Assembly (NCBI RefSeq): GCF_025822765.1
Contig: NZ_JACKUK010000027.1
Span: 63,626-127,625, forward strand
From: Mycobacterium barrassiae
Lineage (GTDB): Bacteria; Actinomycetota; Actinomycetes; Mycobacteriales; Mycobacteriaceae
Length of the DNA: 64,000 bases
Reading direction: 5' to 3'
This document shows positions 34,336 to 43,933 of this stretch, in pieces. The notes below the pieces were generated by a model. It was given only the letters and a program-made list of their open reading frames with translations, did no database searches and was not told the DNA's origin. A program made the translations under genes and the position numbers. Numbering within the stretch: the stretch's first letter is position 1; each line of letters begins with the position of its first letter.

Positions 34336-36531
34336 ATGTCAGTCGTGGAACTCTCGGTCGACGGCATGACATGTGCGTCGTGTGCCAGCCGAATCGAGAA
34401 GAAGCTCAACAAGATCGGCGGCGTCACCGCGACGGTCAACTTCGCTACCGAGAAGGCCCGCGTCGAGTTCGGTGACGACATCACCGCCGATCTGCTCGTG
34501 AAGACGGTCGAGGAGGCCGGTTATCAGGCTCATCTGCCGACGTCGGAAACGACTGAGGCGGAAGCGGATCCGACGGCTGCGCTTCGCACGCGGCTGCTGA
34601 TCTGTCTGGCCATGACGGTGCCGGTCGTCGCGACGGCGATGGTGCCCGCACTGCAGTTCATGTACTGGCAGTGGGTGTCGCTGGCGCTGGCGACCCCCGT
34701 TGTGCTGTGGGGCGCATGGCCGTTCCACCGGGCGGCGTGGGCGAATCTGCGGCACGGCACCGCCACCATGGACACGTTGATCTCCATGGGGACCCTGGCC
34801 GCCCTGGGGTGGTCGGTGTACGCCTTGTTCTGGGGTGCGGCCGGCACGCCGGGTATGACGCACGCGTTCGAGCTGACGATCGGCCGCACCGACGGCAGCG
34901 GCAACATCTATCTCGAGGCCGCGGCGGGAGTCACCACCCTCATTCTCGCCGGGCGCTATTTCGAGGCCAAATCCAAGCGCCGCGCGGGCGCGGCATTGCG
35001 CGCGATGCTGGAACTCGGGGCCAAAGACGTGACGGTGCGGAGAAACGGTGCCGAGCAACGCATCCCGATCGAAGCGCTGAAGGTCGGCGACGAATTCGTG
35101 GTGCGCCCCGGCGAGAAGATCGCCACCGACGGCGTCGTCGTGGAGGGACGTTCCGCAGTCGACGCGTCGCTGCTGACCGGAGAATCGGTACCCGTCGAGG
35201 TCGAGCCCGGCTCTGAGGTGGCCGGTGCCACGGTCAACGCCGACGGCACGCTGGTGGTGCGGGCAGACCGGGTAGGCGCCGACACCGCACTGGCCCAGAT
35301 AAGCCGACTGGTCGAGGAGGCCCAGAACGGTAAGGCGCAGGCCCAGCGACTGGCCGACCGGATCTCCGGCGTCTTCGTCCCGATCGTCATCGCGTTATCC
35401 GTTGCGACACTCGGATTCTGGATCGGCACAGGCGGACCGGTGGCCGCGGCGTTCACGGCGGCCGTCGCGGTGCTGATCATCGCGTGCCCATGCGCGTTGG
35501 GTCTCGCGACACCGACGGCGTTGATGGTCGGCACCGGTCGGGGAGCGCAGCTGGGCATCTTGATCAAAGGGCCCGAGGTGCTGGAGTCGACCGAGGAGGT
35601 CGACACCATCCTGCTGGACAAGACGGGCACGGTGACGACCGGCACGATGACGCTGGTCGACGTGATCACCGCCGATGGCGAGCATCCCGAACAGCTCCTT
35701 CGGCGCGCGGGTGCGCTCGAAGGGGCGTCCGAACACCCGATTGCGAAGGCCATCGCGGCCGGCGCGCAGGCCACGGTGGGAGAACTCTCCCAAGTAACGG
35801 ATTTCACCAATCTGCGGGGACTCGGCGTCCGCGGCGTCGTCGACGGCGCCGAGCTTACGGTCGGGCGACCGCGGCTGTTCACCGAGATGTCCGAGAAACT
35901 TTCGGAGGCCCTGCGAAGCGCGGAATCCGCGGGCAGGACGGCGGTCGTGGTCGGCGGGGACGGCGCCGCCCTCGGCGTGCTGGTGGTCGCCGACGCGGTG
36001 AAGCCGACGTCCGCCGATGCCGTCAAAGAGCTTCGTGCTCTTGGTCTTACGCCGATCCTGCTCACGGGCGACAACGAGGCGACGGCGCGAACCGTCGCCC
36101 AGCAGGTGGGCATCGACGAGGTGATCGCCGGAGTGCTACCGGAGGAGAAGGTCGACGTGGTCAAGCGCCTGCAGGCCGACGGGAAAACCGTCGCGATGGT
36201 CGGTGACGGCGTCAACGATGCGGCCGCTCTCGCGCAGGCCGACCTGGGACTGGCCATGGGCAGCGGCGCGGACGTGGCGATCGAGGCAAGCGATCTGACC
36301 CTCGTTCGCAACGACCTGCGCACCGTCCCGGATGCGATCCGCCTGTCGCGCCGGACGCTGGCGACGATCAAGGGCAACTTGTTCTGGGCGTTCGCCTACA
36401 ACGTCGCGGCGCTGCCGTTGGCCGCCGCCGGCTTGCTCAACCCGATGATCGCTGGCGCCGCAATGGCTTTCAGTTCCATGTTCGTCGTCAGCAACAGCCT
36501 GCGGCTGCGCCGGTTCACGCCGTCGCGCTAG
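34336..36531 (+). CDS. P1B-type copper-translocating ATPase (CtpA/CtpB/CtpV-like)
   Basis: 731 residues. One N-terminal HMA domain with GMTCASC, eight predicted helices, the metal channel motif [11 protein letters not shown], the A-domain TGES, P-domain [10 protein letters not shown] with phosphorylated Asp, nucleotide-domain SEHPIAKA and hinge [10 protein letters not shown]. Exports Cu(I) across the membrane using ATP. The ATG lies one base after the preceding stop region. Substrate inferred from CPC, the HMA cysteines and operon context; which of the mycobacterial Ctp proteins it equals cannot be decided from sequence alone. Its last 17 bases overlap the convergent epimerase gene. Confidence 0.92.
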   Translation: MSVVELSVDGMTCASCASRIEKKLNKIGGVTATVNFATEKARVEFGDDITADLLVKTVEEAGYQAHLPTSETTEAEADPTAALRTRLLICLAMTVPVVATAMVPALQFMYWQWVSLALATPVVLWGAWPFHRAAWANLRHGTATMDTLISMGTLAALGWSVYALFWGAAGTPGMTHAFELTIGRTDGSGNIYLEAAAGVTTLILAGRYFEAKSKRRAGAALRAMLELGAKDVTVRRNGAEQRIPIEALKVGDEFVVRPGEKIATDGVVVEGRSAVDASLLTGESVPVEVEPGSEVAGATVNADGTLVVRADRVGADTALAQISRLVEEAQNGKAQAQRLADRISGVFVPIVIALSVATLGFWIGTGGPVAAAFTAAVAVLIIACPCALGLATPTALMVGTGRGAQLGILIKGPEVLESTEEVDTILLDKTGTVTTGTMTLVDVITADGEHPEQLLRRAGALEGASEHPIAKAIAAGAQATVGELSQVTDFTNLRGLGVRGVVDGAELTVGRPRLFTEMSEKLSEALRSAESAGRTAVVVGGDGAALGVLVVADAVKPTSADAVKELRALGLTPILLTGDNEATARTVAQQVGIDEVIAGVLPEEKVDVVKRLQADGKTVAMVGDGVNDAAALAQADLGLAMGSGADVAIEASDLTLVRNDLRTVPDAIRLSRRTLATIKGNLFWAFAYNVAALPLAAAGLLNPMIAGAAMAFSSMFVVSNSLRLRRFTPSR

Positions 36532-37426
36532 TCACCAGTTCCGGGTGGAACTTGGCCGCCATGCGGCGCAGGCCGTCCTTCCAGTCGACGGTCGCGGGTC
36601 CGATGAGTTCGCGCATGCGCGTGACGTCGAGGGGGTTGCCGCGCAACGCCTGGTCACTCTCCTCGAACGACGGCTGGATCCCGATGAGGCCGCCGAGAAA
36701 CGTGCACCACTCCTGGATGCTGACGAACTGCTCGCTGGCCCAGTTCATGGTGGTGGCCGGAACCGAGGCGATCTCGAACAGCTTCGGGATGGTCGCGATG
36801 ATGTCGTCCTCGTGCATGAGGTTGTAGTGCGCCGGCCCGCCGGGCGGAACCGGGATCGGCATACCACTGAGCATCATCTCCATGTGAAAGAACGGCCACC
36901 CGCCGTTGTCGCCGTACGGGACATTGAGCCGGGCGATGGTGCTGGGAATGCCGAGCGCGCGCGCCATCGTGCGGACGACGACCTCGCCGGCGATCTTGGA
37001 GATGGAATACGTTGGCAACATTGGCTTGTGGTTGTCGCCAAGCGCGGCGCGTTCGGTACGGGGGTCGTCGCCGGGTGGGTCGTAGACGGCCCCGGACGAG
37101 CAGTGCAGGAACGCCTTCATGTCCCGACAGTGCGCCATCAGAAGTCCGACCGACTCCGCATTGGCGGCAAGGTCCTTGTCCCACCGGCCGCTCTTGGCCA
37201 CCGCCAAGTTGATGACGTAGTCGAAATCTGCCGGAATTCCGGTGAAGTCACCACTGGCCAGGTTGACCGTTTCGCAGCGCACCCCGGACTTCTCCAGCTC
37301 GTCTCGAGCCTCGGCATCGGTGAAGCGGGCGATCCCCCACACTTCGTTCTCGGCGGCCAGCGCCTTGGCGACCGGCATGGCGACCTGCCCGGTTGGGCCC
37401 GTGATGAGAATCTTCGAACCGCGCAT
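36515..37426 (-). CDS. NAD-dependent epimerase/dehydratase (extended SDR)
   Basis: 303 residues. N-terminal nucleotide-binding [11 protein letters not shown], then [10 protein letters not shown], catalytic YSISK with Ser upstream ([12 protein letters not shown]), and a C-terminal substrate domain ([20 protein letters not shown]). This is the extended SDR layout of sugar-nucleotide epimerases and related reductases. Substrate unknown. Starts at ATG giving MRGSKILIT; a longer frame upstream adds seven residues without conservation. Next gene on the same strand upstream is a secreted protein, 26 bases away. Confidence 0.85.
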   Translation of the reverse strand: MRGSKILITGPTGQVAMPVAKALAAENEVWGIARFTDAEARDELEKSGVRCETVNLASGDFTGIPADFDYVINLAVAKSGRWDKDLAANAESVGLLMAHCRDMKAFLHCSSGAVYDPPGDDPRTERAALGDNHKPMLPTYSISKIAGEVVVRTMARALGIPSTIARLNVPYGDNGGWPFFHMEMMLSGMPIPVPPGGPAHYNLMHEDDIIATIPKLFEIASVPATTMNWASEQFVSIQEWCTFLGGLIGIQPSFEESDQALRGNPLDVTRMRELIGPATVDWKDGLRRMAAKFHPELVTSATA

Positions 37427-37452
37427 CGGCTGATCGTAGAGCCGCACCGCGG

Positions 37453-37866
37453 TTACAGCGCCGCGTTTACCGGTCCCAGCACCAGACAGTTCGGGTCGGT
37501 CGTGAAGTCGAAGATCGCCCCGCAGCCCCTACCGGACGACTCGTAGGTCTTACCGGGCTCGTACGGCTCGTAGAACACCTGCGCCGGAGCCGCGTCGCGG
37601 GACTGCGTGCACTGATCGGACTGGCCGACCACGGACACACAGGCCACTGCGAACTTGGGCTTCCACGGCGCCAGGCAGCCCGCCGGCGTCAGCGTGGCGG
37701 TCACCTTGGCGACGCCGTCGACCTGGACCACCTGTGGTGGTGAAAGCGTGAAGTTGCAGGGCCCGGGGTTCGGCGGAGGCGGCTGCGCGTGTGCCCCACT
37801 TGCGCCCGCGAGTCCGGCCAGCACGACCGTCGACGTCAAACCGATCACCACGGCGGTCCGATTCAT
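37453..37866 (-). CDS. Small secreted protein, unknown function
   Basis: 137 residues with a clear signal peptide (VIGLTSTVVLAGLAGASGAHA, cleavage after AHA) and a mature domain rich in Pro at its N-terminus with six cysteines (GPCNFTL, GCLAPW, VACVSV, DQCTQS, GCGAIF, NCLVLG), suggesting disulfides. This is typical of small mycobacterial secreted proteins lacking an assigned role. Same strand as the epimerase downstream. Confidence 0.7.
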   Translation of the reverse strand: MNRTAVVIGLTSTVVLAGLAGASGAHAQPPPPNPGPCNFTLSPPQVVQVDGVAKVTATLTPAGCLAPWKPKFAVACVSVVGQSDQCTQSRDAAPAQVFYEPYEPGKTYESSGRGCGAIFDFTTDPNCLVLGPVNAAL

Positions 37867-37941
37867 TCCTGGATCGTATCGACCAGCCCTACCTTCGGGC
37901 GCCTCTTGGCGTAACAAACACCGTCCCATCCGTAACTGACC

Positions 37942-39060
37942 TCAGTCGGCGGATCGTCGGACGCGAAACAACTTGACGTCGGAGGAGATGCCCTTGAGGT
38001 GGCGTGCGCCGGCGAAGGACCAGGTGAATCTTTCGTCGTCGCCGACGGCGTCGTACGTGGACTCGGAGACCAGGACCGAGCCGGGGCGTGCGGCGCCGGT
38101 GACTCGGCTCGCGAGATTCACCGGACTGCCATACCAATCACCGGCCCGGCTGACCGCCTCCCCTGTCGCCATCCCCGCCCGGAGTCGCGGGAACCCGTCG
38201 TCCCGCTCCGCTTCGCCGACCAACGTCAACACGGCTTCCAGCAGCAGCACCGGATCGGGACTGACAAGCATGACTTCATCACCGATGGTCTTGACGAAGC
38301 GCACAGGCGGCACCGCGACCTCGTGGGCGAGATCTGCCAGGCGGTGCGCGAGCTTTTCCAGCTCTTCTGGCGGAACCTTCTCGCCGAGCCGGGTGAACCC
38401 GACGAGGTCGGCGAACGCGATGCTCACCAGCCTCGCACCCGGAAGCCGTTGCCCCTCCGCCATTTCCGATGCGCTGATCGCCTCGGTCTCCAACAAATGT
38501 CGCAGCTGAAGTCGCAGCATCTCCTGGATCATGGGACCCAGCATCGGCGCCGCGGCGCCGACAAGCGCCTCGGAGTTCTTCGCGATGGTCAGCTCGCTCG
38601 CCGTCGGGTCGAGGATCGACGCCAGACCGGCGTAGCGCATCACCTCGGCCGCCCGCGACAGGCCATCCGCCAGCAACCGGGTGACCTGGACGAGCTGGTC
38701 GGGGTCGATACCCAACTCGACGAACCGCTGTCCGAAGGCCGCGGCCTCGGCGTCCGCACGCAAGAGCACAGGGGCATCGGGATCGTCGATGGTCGGCAGC
38801 CCCATCGCCCGCTGGAAGCGCTGGAGAAGCTCCAGGTCGATACCGGTCTTCTCGCAGGTCTCGCGCGCGGAAACGTAGACACCCTCGTCACCCAGCACCC
38901 GGCGGGCCGCGAGCAGCATCGGCGCGTACGAAGTCCTGATCTGTTCGACGGTGAAGCCCTGGTCCAGCAGCCACTCGACGAGTTCGAGGCGTTCGGCGCG
39001 GTCCTTCCCCTCTAGCCCGTCGAGCAGCCCGGACGCCGCGATATCGGAGTCTTCCGCCAC
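37942..39060 (-). CDS. Class III adenylate cyclase, pH-sensing type (Rv1264-like)
   Basis: About 372 residues. The N-terminal alpha-helical regulatory domain ([58 protein letters not shown]) matches the autoinhibitory domain of M. tuberculosis Rv1264, whose cyclase switches on in acid. The catalytic domain has both metal aspartates ([16 protein letters not shown]), the substrate Lys before TIGD, and transition-state N-x3-R (VNLASR), so it should be active. The GTG start aligns with the tuberculosis N-terminus; an ATG at 39102 would add 14 residues and overlap the divergent glycosylase start. Confidence 0.9.
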   Translation of the reverse strand: MAEDSDIAASGLLDGLEGKDRAERLELVEWLLDQGFTVEQIRTSYAPMLLAARRVLGDEGVYVSARETCEKTGIDLELLQRFQRAMGLPTIDDPDAPVLLRADAEAAAFGQRFVELGIDPDQLVQVTRLLADGLSRAAEVMRYAGLASILDPTASELTIAKNSEALVGAAAPMLGPMIQEMLRLQLRHLLETEAISASEMAEGQRLPGARLVSIAFADLVGFTRLGEKVPPEELEKLAHRLADLAHEVAVPPVRFVKTIGDEVMLVSPDPVLLLEAVLTLVGEAERDDGFPRLRAGMATGEAVSRAGDWYGSPVNLASRVTGAARPGSVLVSESTYDAVGDDERFTWSFAGARHLKGISSDVKLFRVRRSAD

Positions 39061-39100
39061 CTGCTCAACGTATACCCCGCAGGCATGCGATATTCGGCCC

Positions 39101-39598
39101 ATGACGGCGCCGCTGGTACATGGCCTTCCGCCGATCGCAGGCCATGGGGCGCACACGCTGATCCTTGGCAACATGCTCAGCGTGATGTCGGTGGCGTCGG
39201 GGCAGTACTACGGCAATCCCCGCAACGCGTTCTGGCGGATCACCGGCGAGGTGTTCGGGTTCGCTCCCGACGACCCGTACGAGCACCGCACCGCTGCGCT
39301 GGTGGCGCACGGCATCGCCGTGTGGGACGTGCTGAAGTCGTGCCGGCGAGCGGGCAGTCTGGATTCTGCGGTGCAACCGGATACCATGGTGCCCAACGAC
39401 TTTGGTCAACTCTTCATCGCACAGCCGCGTATCAGGCGGGTCTTCTTCAACGGTGCCGCCGCGGAGAAGAACTTCAACCGACTCGTCCGAATCGCGCCGG
39501 ACGTGCAATATCGGCGGCTGCCGTCAACGAGCCCGGCGCAGACCATGCGCTACGAGGACAAGCTGAAGTTCTGGCGGGAGGCCCTCACTGCCGACTAG
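39101..39598 (+). CDS. Uracil-DNA glycosylase superfamily, hypoxanthine/Mug-type
   Basis: 165 residues. Motif 1 region [28 protein letters not shown] and the following [18 protein letters not shown] (both too long to be chance) are the hallmarks of DNA-deoxyinosine glycosylases in the UDG fold; [12 protein letters not shown] and [10 protein letters not shown] supply the second pocket. Removes deaminated purine (hypoxanthine) from DNA as the first step of base excision repair. Begins at the ATG sharing a CATG with the cyclase region and its stop overlaps the amidase stop by four bases. Confidence 0.8.
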   Translation: MTAPLVHGLPPIAGHGAHTLILGNMLSVMSVASGQYYGNPRNAFWRITGEVFGFAPDDPYEHRTAALVAHGIAVWDVLKSCRRAGSLDSAVQPDTMVPNDFGQLFIAQPRIRRVFFNGAAAEKNFNRLVRIAPDVQYRRLPSTSPAQTMRYEDKLKFWREALTAD

Positions 39599-40971
39599 GA
39601 CACCGGGGGGCGCCGGTCGGCCCAGGGCCGCGCCTTCTCGATCTGGGCGCTGAGCGACAGCAGCGTCGCCTCGTCGTACGGTCGGCCCACTAGTTGAATC
39701 GATGTCGGGATCCCGTTGCCGTCGAACCCCCACGGGACAACGGCAGCGGGCTGGCCGGTCGCGTTGAACATCGCCTGGAACGGCACCCTGGCCGCGACCA
39801 GCATCAGCGTCGACACCGCACCGCGCCGCTGGTAGGCGCCGATGCGCGACGGGCCCAACGCCGTGCCGGGCGTGAGGACGACGTCGACGTCGTCGTAGAT
39901 GGACATGACGCGTTCGGCGAGCGCACTCTCCCCCGCCCTGATCCGGTTCATCCGCTCATCGGAGATCAACCCGCCGATTCGCGCGAAGTTGCGAGTGCGG
40001 GGTTCCAGCCGGTCTGGTCTGGGCAGCGCCGAAACATCGTCGTACGCGCCGCGGAAGTACCGCGACAGCGCATGGGTCAGACCGGTCGCCGGATAAGCGG
40101 GATCCCGCACGACGACGCGGTGCCCGAGCTCACGCAGCAGCTCGGCCGATTCCTCCACCGCCGCGCGCTGTCGCGCACCCACCCGAGCCACCACCCCCAA
40201 CGGGACCTTCGTGCTGATCGCAATCCGAAGCGTGCCAGGGTCTTTCGCCGCTGCGGCGACGAATCCGGACTCGTCGCTCGTGACGTCGAGGAACAGTGCC
40301 GCGTCTTCGACCGTTCGCGCCATCGGTCCGTTGACGGTCAACCCGTTCCACGCGTCGTCGTGGGGCGCCATCGGCACGCGGTCGCGCTGCGGCTTGAGCC
40401 CGAACAATCCACACCACGTCGAAGGAATCCGAATCGACCCCATACCGTCGGACCCGAGCGCCATCGCCGCAAGTCCCGCGGCCACCGCAGCACCGCTTCC
40501 GGCACTGCTGCCGCCCGGGGTGTAGTCGGTGTTCCATGGGTTCCTCGTCGCACCGAACGTGAGGGTCTCGGCGAACGACCACAACGTCATCTCCGGCACG
40601 TTGGTCTTTCCGACGATGACGGCGCCGGCCTCGCGCAGCCGCCGGACCACCTCGGCGTCAGCGGTGCGGGCGGGTCCGTGGGCGGCGGATCCGATTGCCG
40701 TCACCTCCCCCGCCACGTCGACGTCGTCCTTGATGGCGATCGGCACACCGAGCAGCGGCGACCGCTCGCCTGCATCGAGGCGGGCCTGCGCGGCGGCCGC
40801 CTGCTCGCGAGCGCTGTCGGCGAGGACGACGCGATAGGCCCGCAGTTCGGGGTCGAGGCGGGCGATGCGTTCCAGATACACCTCGAGCAGCGCGGGTGCC
40901 GTGATGGTGCCGTCCGCCAGCAAGCGGGCCTGCTGCGCAGCGCCGGCGAAGGCGACTTCGCGATCGTCCAT
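39595..40971 (-). CDS. amiB2: Amidase signature enzyme (AmiB2-like)
   Basis: 458 residues. The Ser-cisSer-Lys triad is visible: Lys in VPIAIKDDVD, the glycine/serine-rich stretch TPGGSSAGSGAAVAAG with the cis-Ser and nucleophile in GSDGMGSIRIPS. Hydrolyses carbon-nitrogen amide bonds; natural substrate not evident. Length and position beside the cyclase and HIT genes match Rv1263 (amiB2). The catalytic GSDGxGSIRIPS has Met where Gly or Ala is more usual. Divergent from the HIT gene over about 75 bases. Confidence 0.88.
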   Translation of the reverse strand: MDDREVAFAGAAQQARLLADGTITAPALLEVYLERIARLDPELRAYRVVLADSAREQAAAAQARLDAGERSPLLGVPIAIKDDVDVAGEVTAIGSAAHGPARTADAEVVRRLREAGAVIVGKTNVPEMTLWSFAETLTFGATRNPWNTDYTPGGSSAGSGAAVAAGLAAMALGSDGMGSIRIPSTWCGLFGLKPQRDRVPMAPHDDAWNGLTVNGPMARTVEDAALFLDVTSDESGFVAAAAKDPGTLRIAISTKVPLGVVARVGARQRAAVEESAELLRELGHRVVVRDPAYPATGLTHALSRYFRGAYDDVSALPRPDRLEPRTRNFARIGGLISDERMNRIRAGESALAERVMSIYDDVDVVLTPGTALGPSRIGAYQRRGAVSTLMLVAARVPFQAMFNATGQPAAVVPWGFDGNGIPTSIQLVGRPYDEATLLSLSAQIEKARPWADRRPPVS

Positions 40972-41033
40972 GTGGCACCTCCGTACCCGTCGTGCGCCGA
41001 CGACTCGGCCCGTCGGCGCCACGAGTGTCTCGC

Positions 41034-41039
41034 TAACGT
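41034..41039 (+). promoter_or_regulatory. Possible leaderless -10 element for the HIT gene
   Basis: TAACGT fits TANNNT and ends six bases before the ATG at 41046, the spacing of mycobacterial leaderless promoters; no ribosome site precedes the ATG. Position-based inference only. Confidence 0.35.
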
Positions 41040-41045
41040 AGCGGA

Positions 41046-41489
41046 ATGTCCTGCGTTTTCTGTGCCATCGTAGCCTGTGAAGCTCCTGCGATAAAGATCT
41101 ACGAAGACGACGACCACCTGGCGATCCTCGACATCCGCCCGTTCACCAGGGGGCACACGCTGGTGATCCCGAAGCGTCACACCGTCGACCTGACCGATAC
41201 GCCGCCGGAAACGGTCGCCGCGATGGTGACGATCGGCCAGCGCATCGCGCGGGCGGCACGCCAGTCAGGCCTGCACGCCGACGGCAACAACGTCGTCATC
41301 AATGACGGCAAGGCCGCTTTCCAGAGCGTTTTCCACATCCATCTGCACGTTCTGCCGCGGCAGAGCGGCGACAAGCTGTCCTTCGCCAAAGGCATGCTGC
41401 TACGGCGCGACCCCGATCGGCAGGAATCTGGGCGCCTCTTGCGGGAAGCGCTCGAGAAACTCGACGCCTCCGAGGAGGAGACATCGTGA
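41046..41489 (+). CDS. HIT family nucleotide hydrolase/transferase
   Basis: 147 residues. The N-terminal CVFCAIV is the usual start of Zn-type HIT proteins, FTRGHTLVIPKRH follows, and the catalytic triad HIHLHVLPR sits near residue 100. Acts on nucleoside phosphoramidates or similar AMP conjugates. Matches Rv1262c. Overlaps the next gene (GTG within the last codons), so the two are co-translated. Confidence 0.9.
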   Translation: MSCVFCAIVACEAPAIKIYEDDDHLAILDIRPFTRGHTLVIPKRHTVDLTDTPPETVAAMVTIGQRIARAARQSGLHADGNNVVINDGKAAFQSVFHIHLHVLPRQSGDKLSFAKGMLLRRDPDRQESGRLLREALEKLDASEEETS

Positions 41490-41923
41490 CATCGCTGTTC
41501 GAGAAGGCGGCCGGCCGTCTGTTCGCACTACACAACGAGGTCTATCAGCGGACCAACGGGTGGATCGGCCACCGCGTCCTGATTCTGCCCAGCCTGCTGC
41601 TGCACACCGTTGGCGCGAAGACGGGCAAGCCGCGCACCACATCCCTGACCTACGCGCGCGACGGCCACGACTATCTGATCGTCGCCTCCAACGGCGGTTC
41701 ACCCCGGTCACCCGGCTGGTATCACAACCTGAAGGCCAACCCCGACGTCGAGATCAACGTGGGGCCAAAGAGATTGCGCGTGACAGCGCAGCCGGTGCTG
41801 CCCGGCGACCCTGACCGTGAGCGGCTGTGGCGCATCGTCACCAAGTACAACCGGGCCTATCCCGAGTATCAGAAGAGGACCAGCCGGCCCATCCCGATTG
41901 TCAGGCTGACGCCAAAAGACTGA
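41486..41923 (+). CDS. Deazaflavin (F420)-dependent nitroreductase family protein
   Basis: 145 residues from GTG with the DDN-family core: LLLHTVGAKTGKPRTTSLTY, YLIVASNGGSPRSPGWYHNL, and ANPDVEINVG. Family members bind F420 in a split beta-barrel and reduce quinones or nitro compounds. Corresponds to Rv1261c. The stop is directly adjacent to that of the convergent LLM-class gene (no spacer). Confidence 0.88.
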   Translation: MTSLFEKAAGRLFALHNEVYQRTNGWIGHRVLILPSLLLHTVGAKTGKPRTTSLTYARDGHDYLIVASNGGSPRSPGWYHNLKANPDVEINVGPKRLRVTAQPVLPGDPDRERLWRIVTKYNRAYPEYQKRTSRPIPIVRLTPKD

Positions 41924-42961
41924 CTAGAACAGCTCTTTCGCCAGCAGTTCCAGCGTCTTGTCGCGACCCGGTGCGGTCGCGGGGTCGGTGCCGCGACGTG
42001 CTGATGCGGCCGGGTTGACCATGACCTCGTCGACATCGAACTCGTCAGCCAGCGCACGAATCTGTTCGGCGGCGTCGGTCGGCGCGCCGACGACGGACCG
42101 ACGCAGGACTGCCTCGACGATGTGCTCTGCCTGCGGGCTGAGCACCGCGGCTTCGGCGTCCTCGACCAGGTCGAGCGCTCCGAGCGGCTGACCGGTTCGC
42201 AGCCGCGCCATCATTTGCAGGTTCGGCAGCGCCAGAGCCATTGCCTCGTCGCGTGTTTCGGCAACCACGGCGTTGACGGTGAGGAACGTCAGGGGTTCAG
42301 GCGCCAGGTCGCTCGGCCGGAATTCGGATCGGTACACCGCCAACGCCTCGGCGGTGCCCTGACCGGAGAAGTGGTGGGCGAACACGTACGGCAACCCCTT
42401 GGCGGCGGCGAGGTGCGCCGAATACATCGAGGAACCCAAGAGCCACAGCTTCGGCTCCGTCACCGCGGCGGGCGTCGCCTTGAGGATGTAACGCTGGTTC
42501 GGGATCGGCACCCGCACGCCCTTGGCGCTCATCAGCGCGACGACGTCGTCGAGATAGTCCGGGAACGCCTCGATGTCCCGATCGTCGCGGCCGGCGGCGC
42601 CGCGCAGCGCCATCGACGTCACCGGGTCCGAGCCGGGTGCCCGGCCGATGCCGAGGTCGATGCGGCCGGGATGCGCGGCCTCCAGCAGCGCGAACTGCTC
42701 GGCGACGGCCAGCGGCGCGTGGTTCGGCAGCATGACGCCGCCGGAGCCCAGCCGCAGCTGGGTGGTGTGCGCGGCCAGGTGGGCGATGACCACCGGCGGG
42801 CTGGTTGCCGCGACCGACGGCATGTTGTGGTGCTCGGCCACCCAGTAGCGGGTGTATCCCAGCCGGTCAGCCGTCTGCGCAAGGGCGGTCGACGCCGCCA
42901 GCGCATCCGATGTCGACTGGTCGGTGCGTACCGGCACGAGGTCTAGGACAGAAAGGCGCAT
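41924..42961 (-). CDS. LLM-class flavin/F420-dependent oxidoreductase
   Basis: 345 residues of luciferase-like TIM barrel: LSVLDLVPVR, YWVAEHHNMPSVA, LRLGSGGVMLPNHAPL, RIDLGIGRAPGSDP and PKLWLLGSSMYSA are the hallmarks of the MsnO8-type LLM subgroup. Uses FMN or F420 to oxidise/reduce an unknown substrate. Lies downstream of and same strand as udgB, 13 bases apart, though the intervening inverted repeat in udgB may limit co-transcription. Confidence 0.88.
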   Translation of the reverse strand: MRLSVLDLVPVRTDQSTSDALAASTALAQTADRLGYTRYWVAEHHNMPSVAATSPPVVIAHLAAHTTQLRLGSGGVMLPNHAPLAVAEQFALLEAAHPGRIDLGIGRAPGSDPVTSMALRGAAGRDDRDIEAFPDYLDDVVALMSAKGVRVPIPNQRYILKATPAAVTEPKLWLLGSSMYSAHLAAAKGLPYVFAHHFSGQGTAEALAVYRSEFRPSDLAPEPLTFLTVNAVVAETRDEAMALALPNLQMMARLRTGQPLGALDLVEDAEAAVLSPQAEHIVEAVLRRSVVGAPTDAAEQIRALADEFDVDEVMVNPAASARRGTDPATAPGRDKTLELLAKELF

Positions 42962-42974
42962 GGCAGCAACAACG

Positions 42975-43874
42975 CTACGACGTGGTCGGTCGTTCCCGCG
43001 ATTTGTGTGCGTTTTGCTGCGGTGAGCGCTCCTTGGCGCGCACAAATCGCTTGGCCTGGCCGAATATGTCGTCGAGCATGGCCGGAGTGAGCCGCCCGGT
43101 GAAGGTGTTCTGCTGGCTCGGGTGGTAGCACCCGATCAGCGTGACCCCGCCGACGTCGGCCGTGGCGCCGTGACCGAACCGCGGGGCGGGTAACCCGATG
43201 GCGCCACCGCCGTTGCGCACCATCTCCAGCGCGGCCCGCCACGCGAACCCGCCGAGCGCGATGATCACCCGCACCGACGACTGCGTCAGTCGCCACTCGG
43301 CGTCGAGCCACGGCGCGCATACGGCCCGCTCCTGTGGCGTCGGCGCGTTGGCAGGCGGTGCGCAACGCACGGCGGCGGCGACGCGAGTGTCGTTGAGCAC
43401 CAAGCCATCAGCGGCGTCGACACAGAGCGCCTGATTCGCCAGACCGGCGCGATACAGCGCGGCGAAGAGGAAGTCGCCGGAGCGATCGCCGGTGAAGACC
43501 CTGCCGGTTCGGTTACCGCCGTGCGCCGCAGGCGCCAGCCCGACGATCAACACCCGAGGCTGCGACGATCCCCACCCGGGGATCGGTCGTCCCCAGTACG
43601 GCTGGTCGGCGTAGGACTTGCGCTTGGCGACGGCGACGTCTTCGCGCCACTTCACCAGCCGGGGACACGCGCGGCACACCGACACCTCGGCGTCCAGCTG
43701 CTCGATCGTCGTCACCGCGCGGGCCCGCCGAACCACCTGTGCGGGCGTCGCCGCGACGACGGTTTCGGCCGAAGCCACGTCCCCGGGCCACCTGGCACCG
43801 GGGGGTACGGGCGAGTCGAACAGCTCGCCGGTACGCGGATGCGGCAGCTTCGCGTTCACAAGTCCACTGTGCAT
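42975..43874 (-). CDS. udgB: Type 5 uracil-DNA glycosylase UdgB
   Basis: 299 residues. Features of family 5: VCRACPRL (first pair of Fe-S cysteines), motif [19 protein letters not shown] with the family-5 Ala in place of Asp/Asn, [12 protein letters not shown], and [12 protein letters not shown]. Removes uracil and other damaged bases from DNA. Matches Rv1259 by position. The ATG giving [13 protein letters not shown] is preferred over one 12 codons earlier. Unusually, the last 25 or so codons are formed by a palindromic repeat (43003-43050), giving a basic tail with no conserved look. Confidence 0.9.
   Translation of the reverse strand: MHSGLVNAKLPHPRTGELFDSPVPPGARWPGDVASAETVVAATPAQVVRRARAVTTIEQLDAEVSVCRACPRLVKWREDVAVAKRKSYADQPYWGRPIPGWGSSQPRVLIVGLAPAAHGGNRTGRVFTGDRSGDFLFAALYRAGLANQALCVDAADGLVLNDTRVAAAVRCAPPANAPTPQERAVCAPWLDAEWRLTQSSVRVIIALGGFAWRAALEMVRNGGGAIGLPAPRFGHGATADVGGVTLIGCYHPSQQNTFTGRLTPAMLDDIFGQAKRFVRAKERSPQQNAHKSRERPTTS
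43003..43050. repeat. 48-bp inverted-repeat element B, copy 1 (inside udgB 3' end)
   Basis: Outer arms GCGATTTGTGTGCG (from 42998) and CGCGCACAAATCGC with one mismatch, and a central TGAGCGCTC. A same-length, same-orientation copy is at 53238-53285: in both, TTGTGTGC is followed by 12 bases, TGAGCGCTC, 6 bases, then GC-A/G-CACAAATCGC. Here it lies within the coding end of udgB. Confidence 0.75.
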
Positions 43875-43933
43875 GCTGGGGAAATAGGCGTGCCGGGCGG
43901 CCCTGGCCACTGCTAGATTCTGTCCCGATCCCT

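Noticed and set aside
34956-36377. A 473-codon minus-strand frame opposite the copper ATPase
   Set aside because: Ser/Thr/Arg low-complexity translation typical of high-GC antisense frames; all P-type ATPase motifs lie on the other strand.
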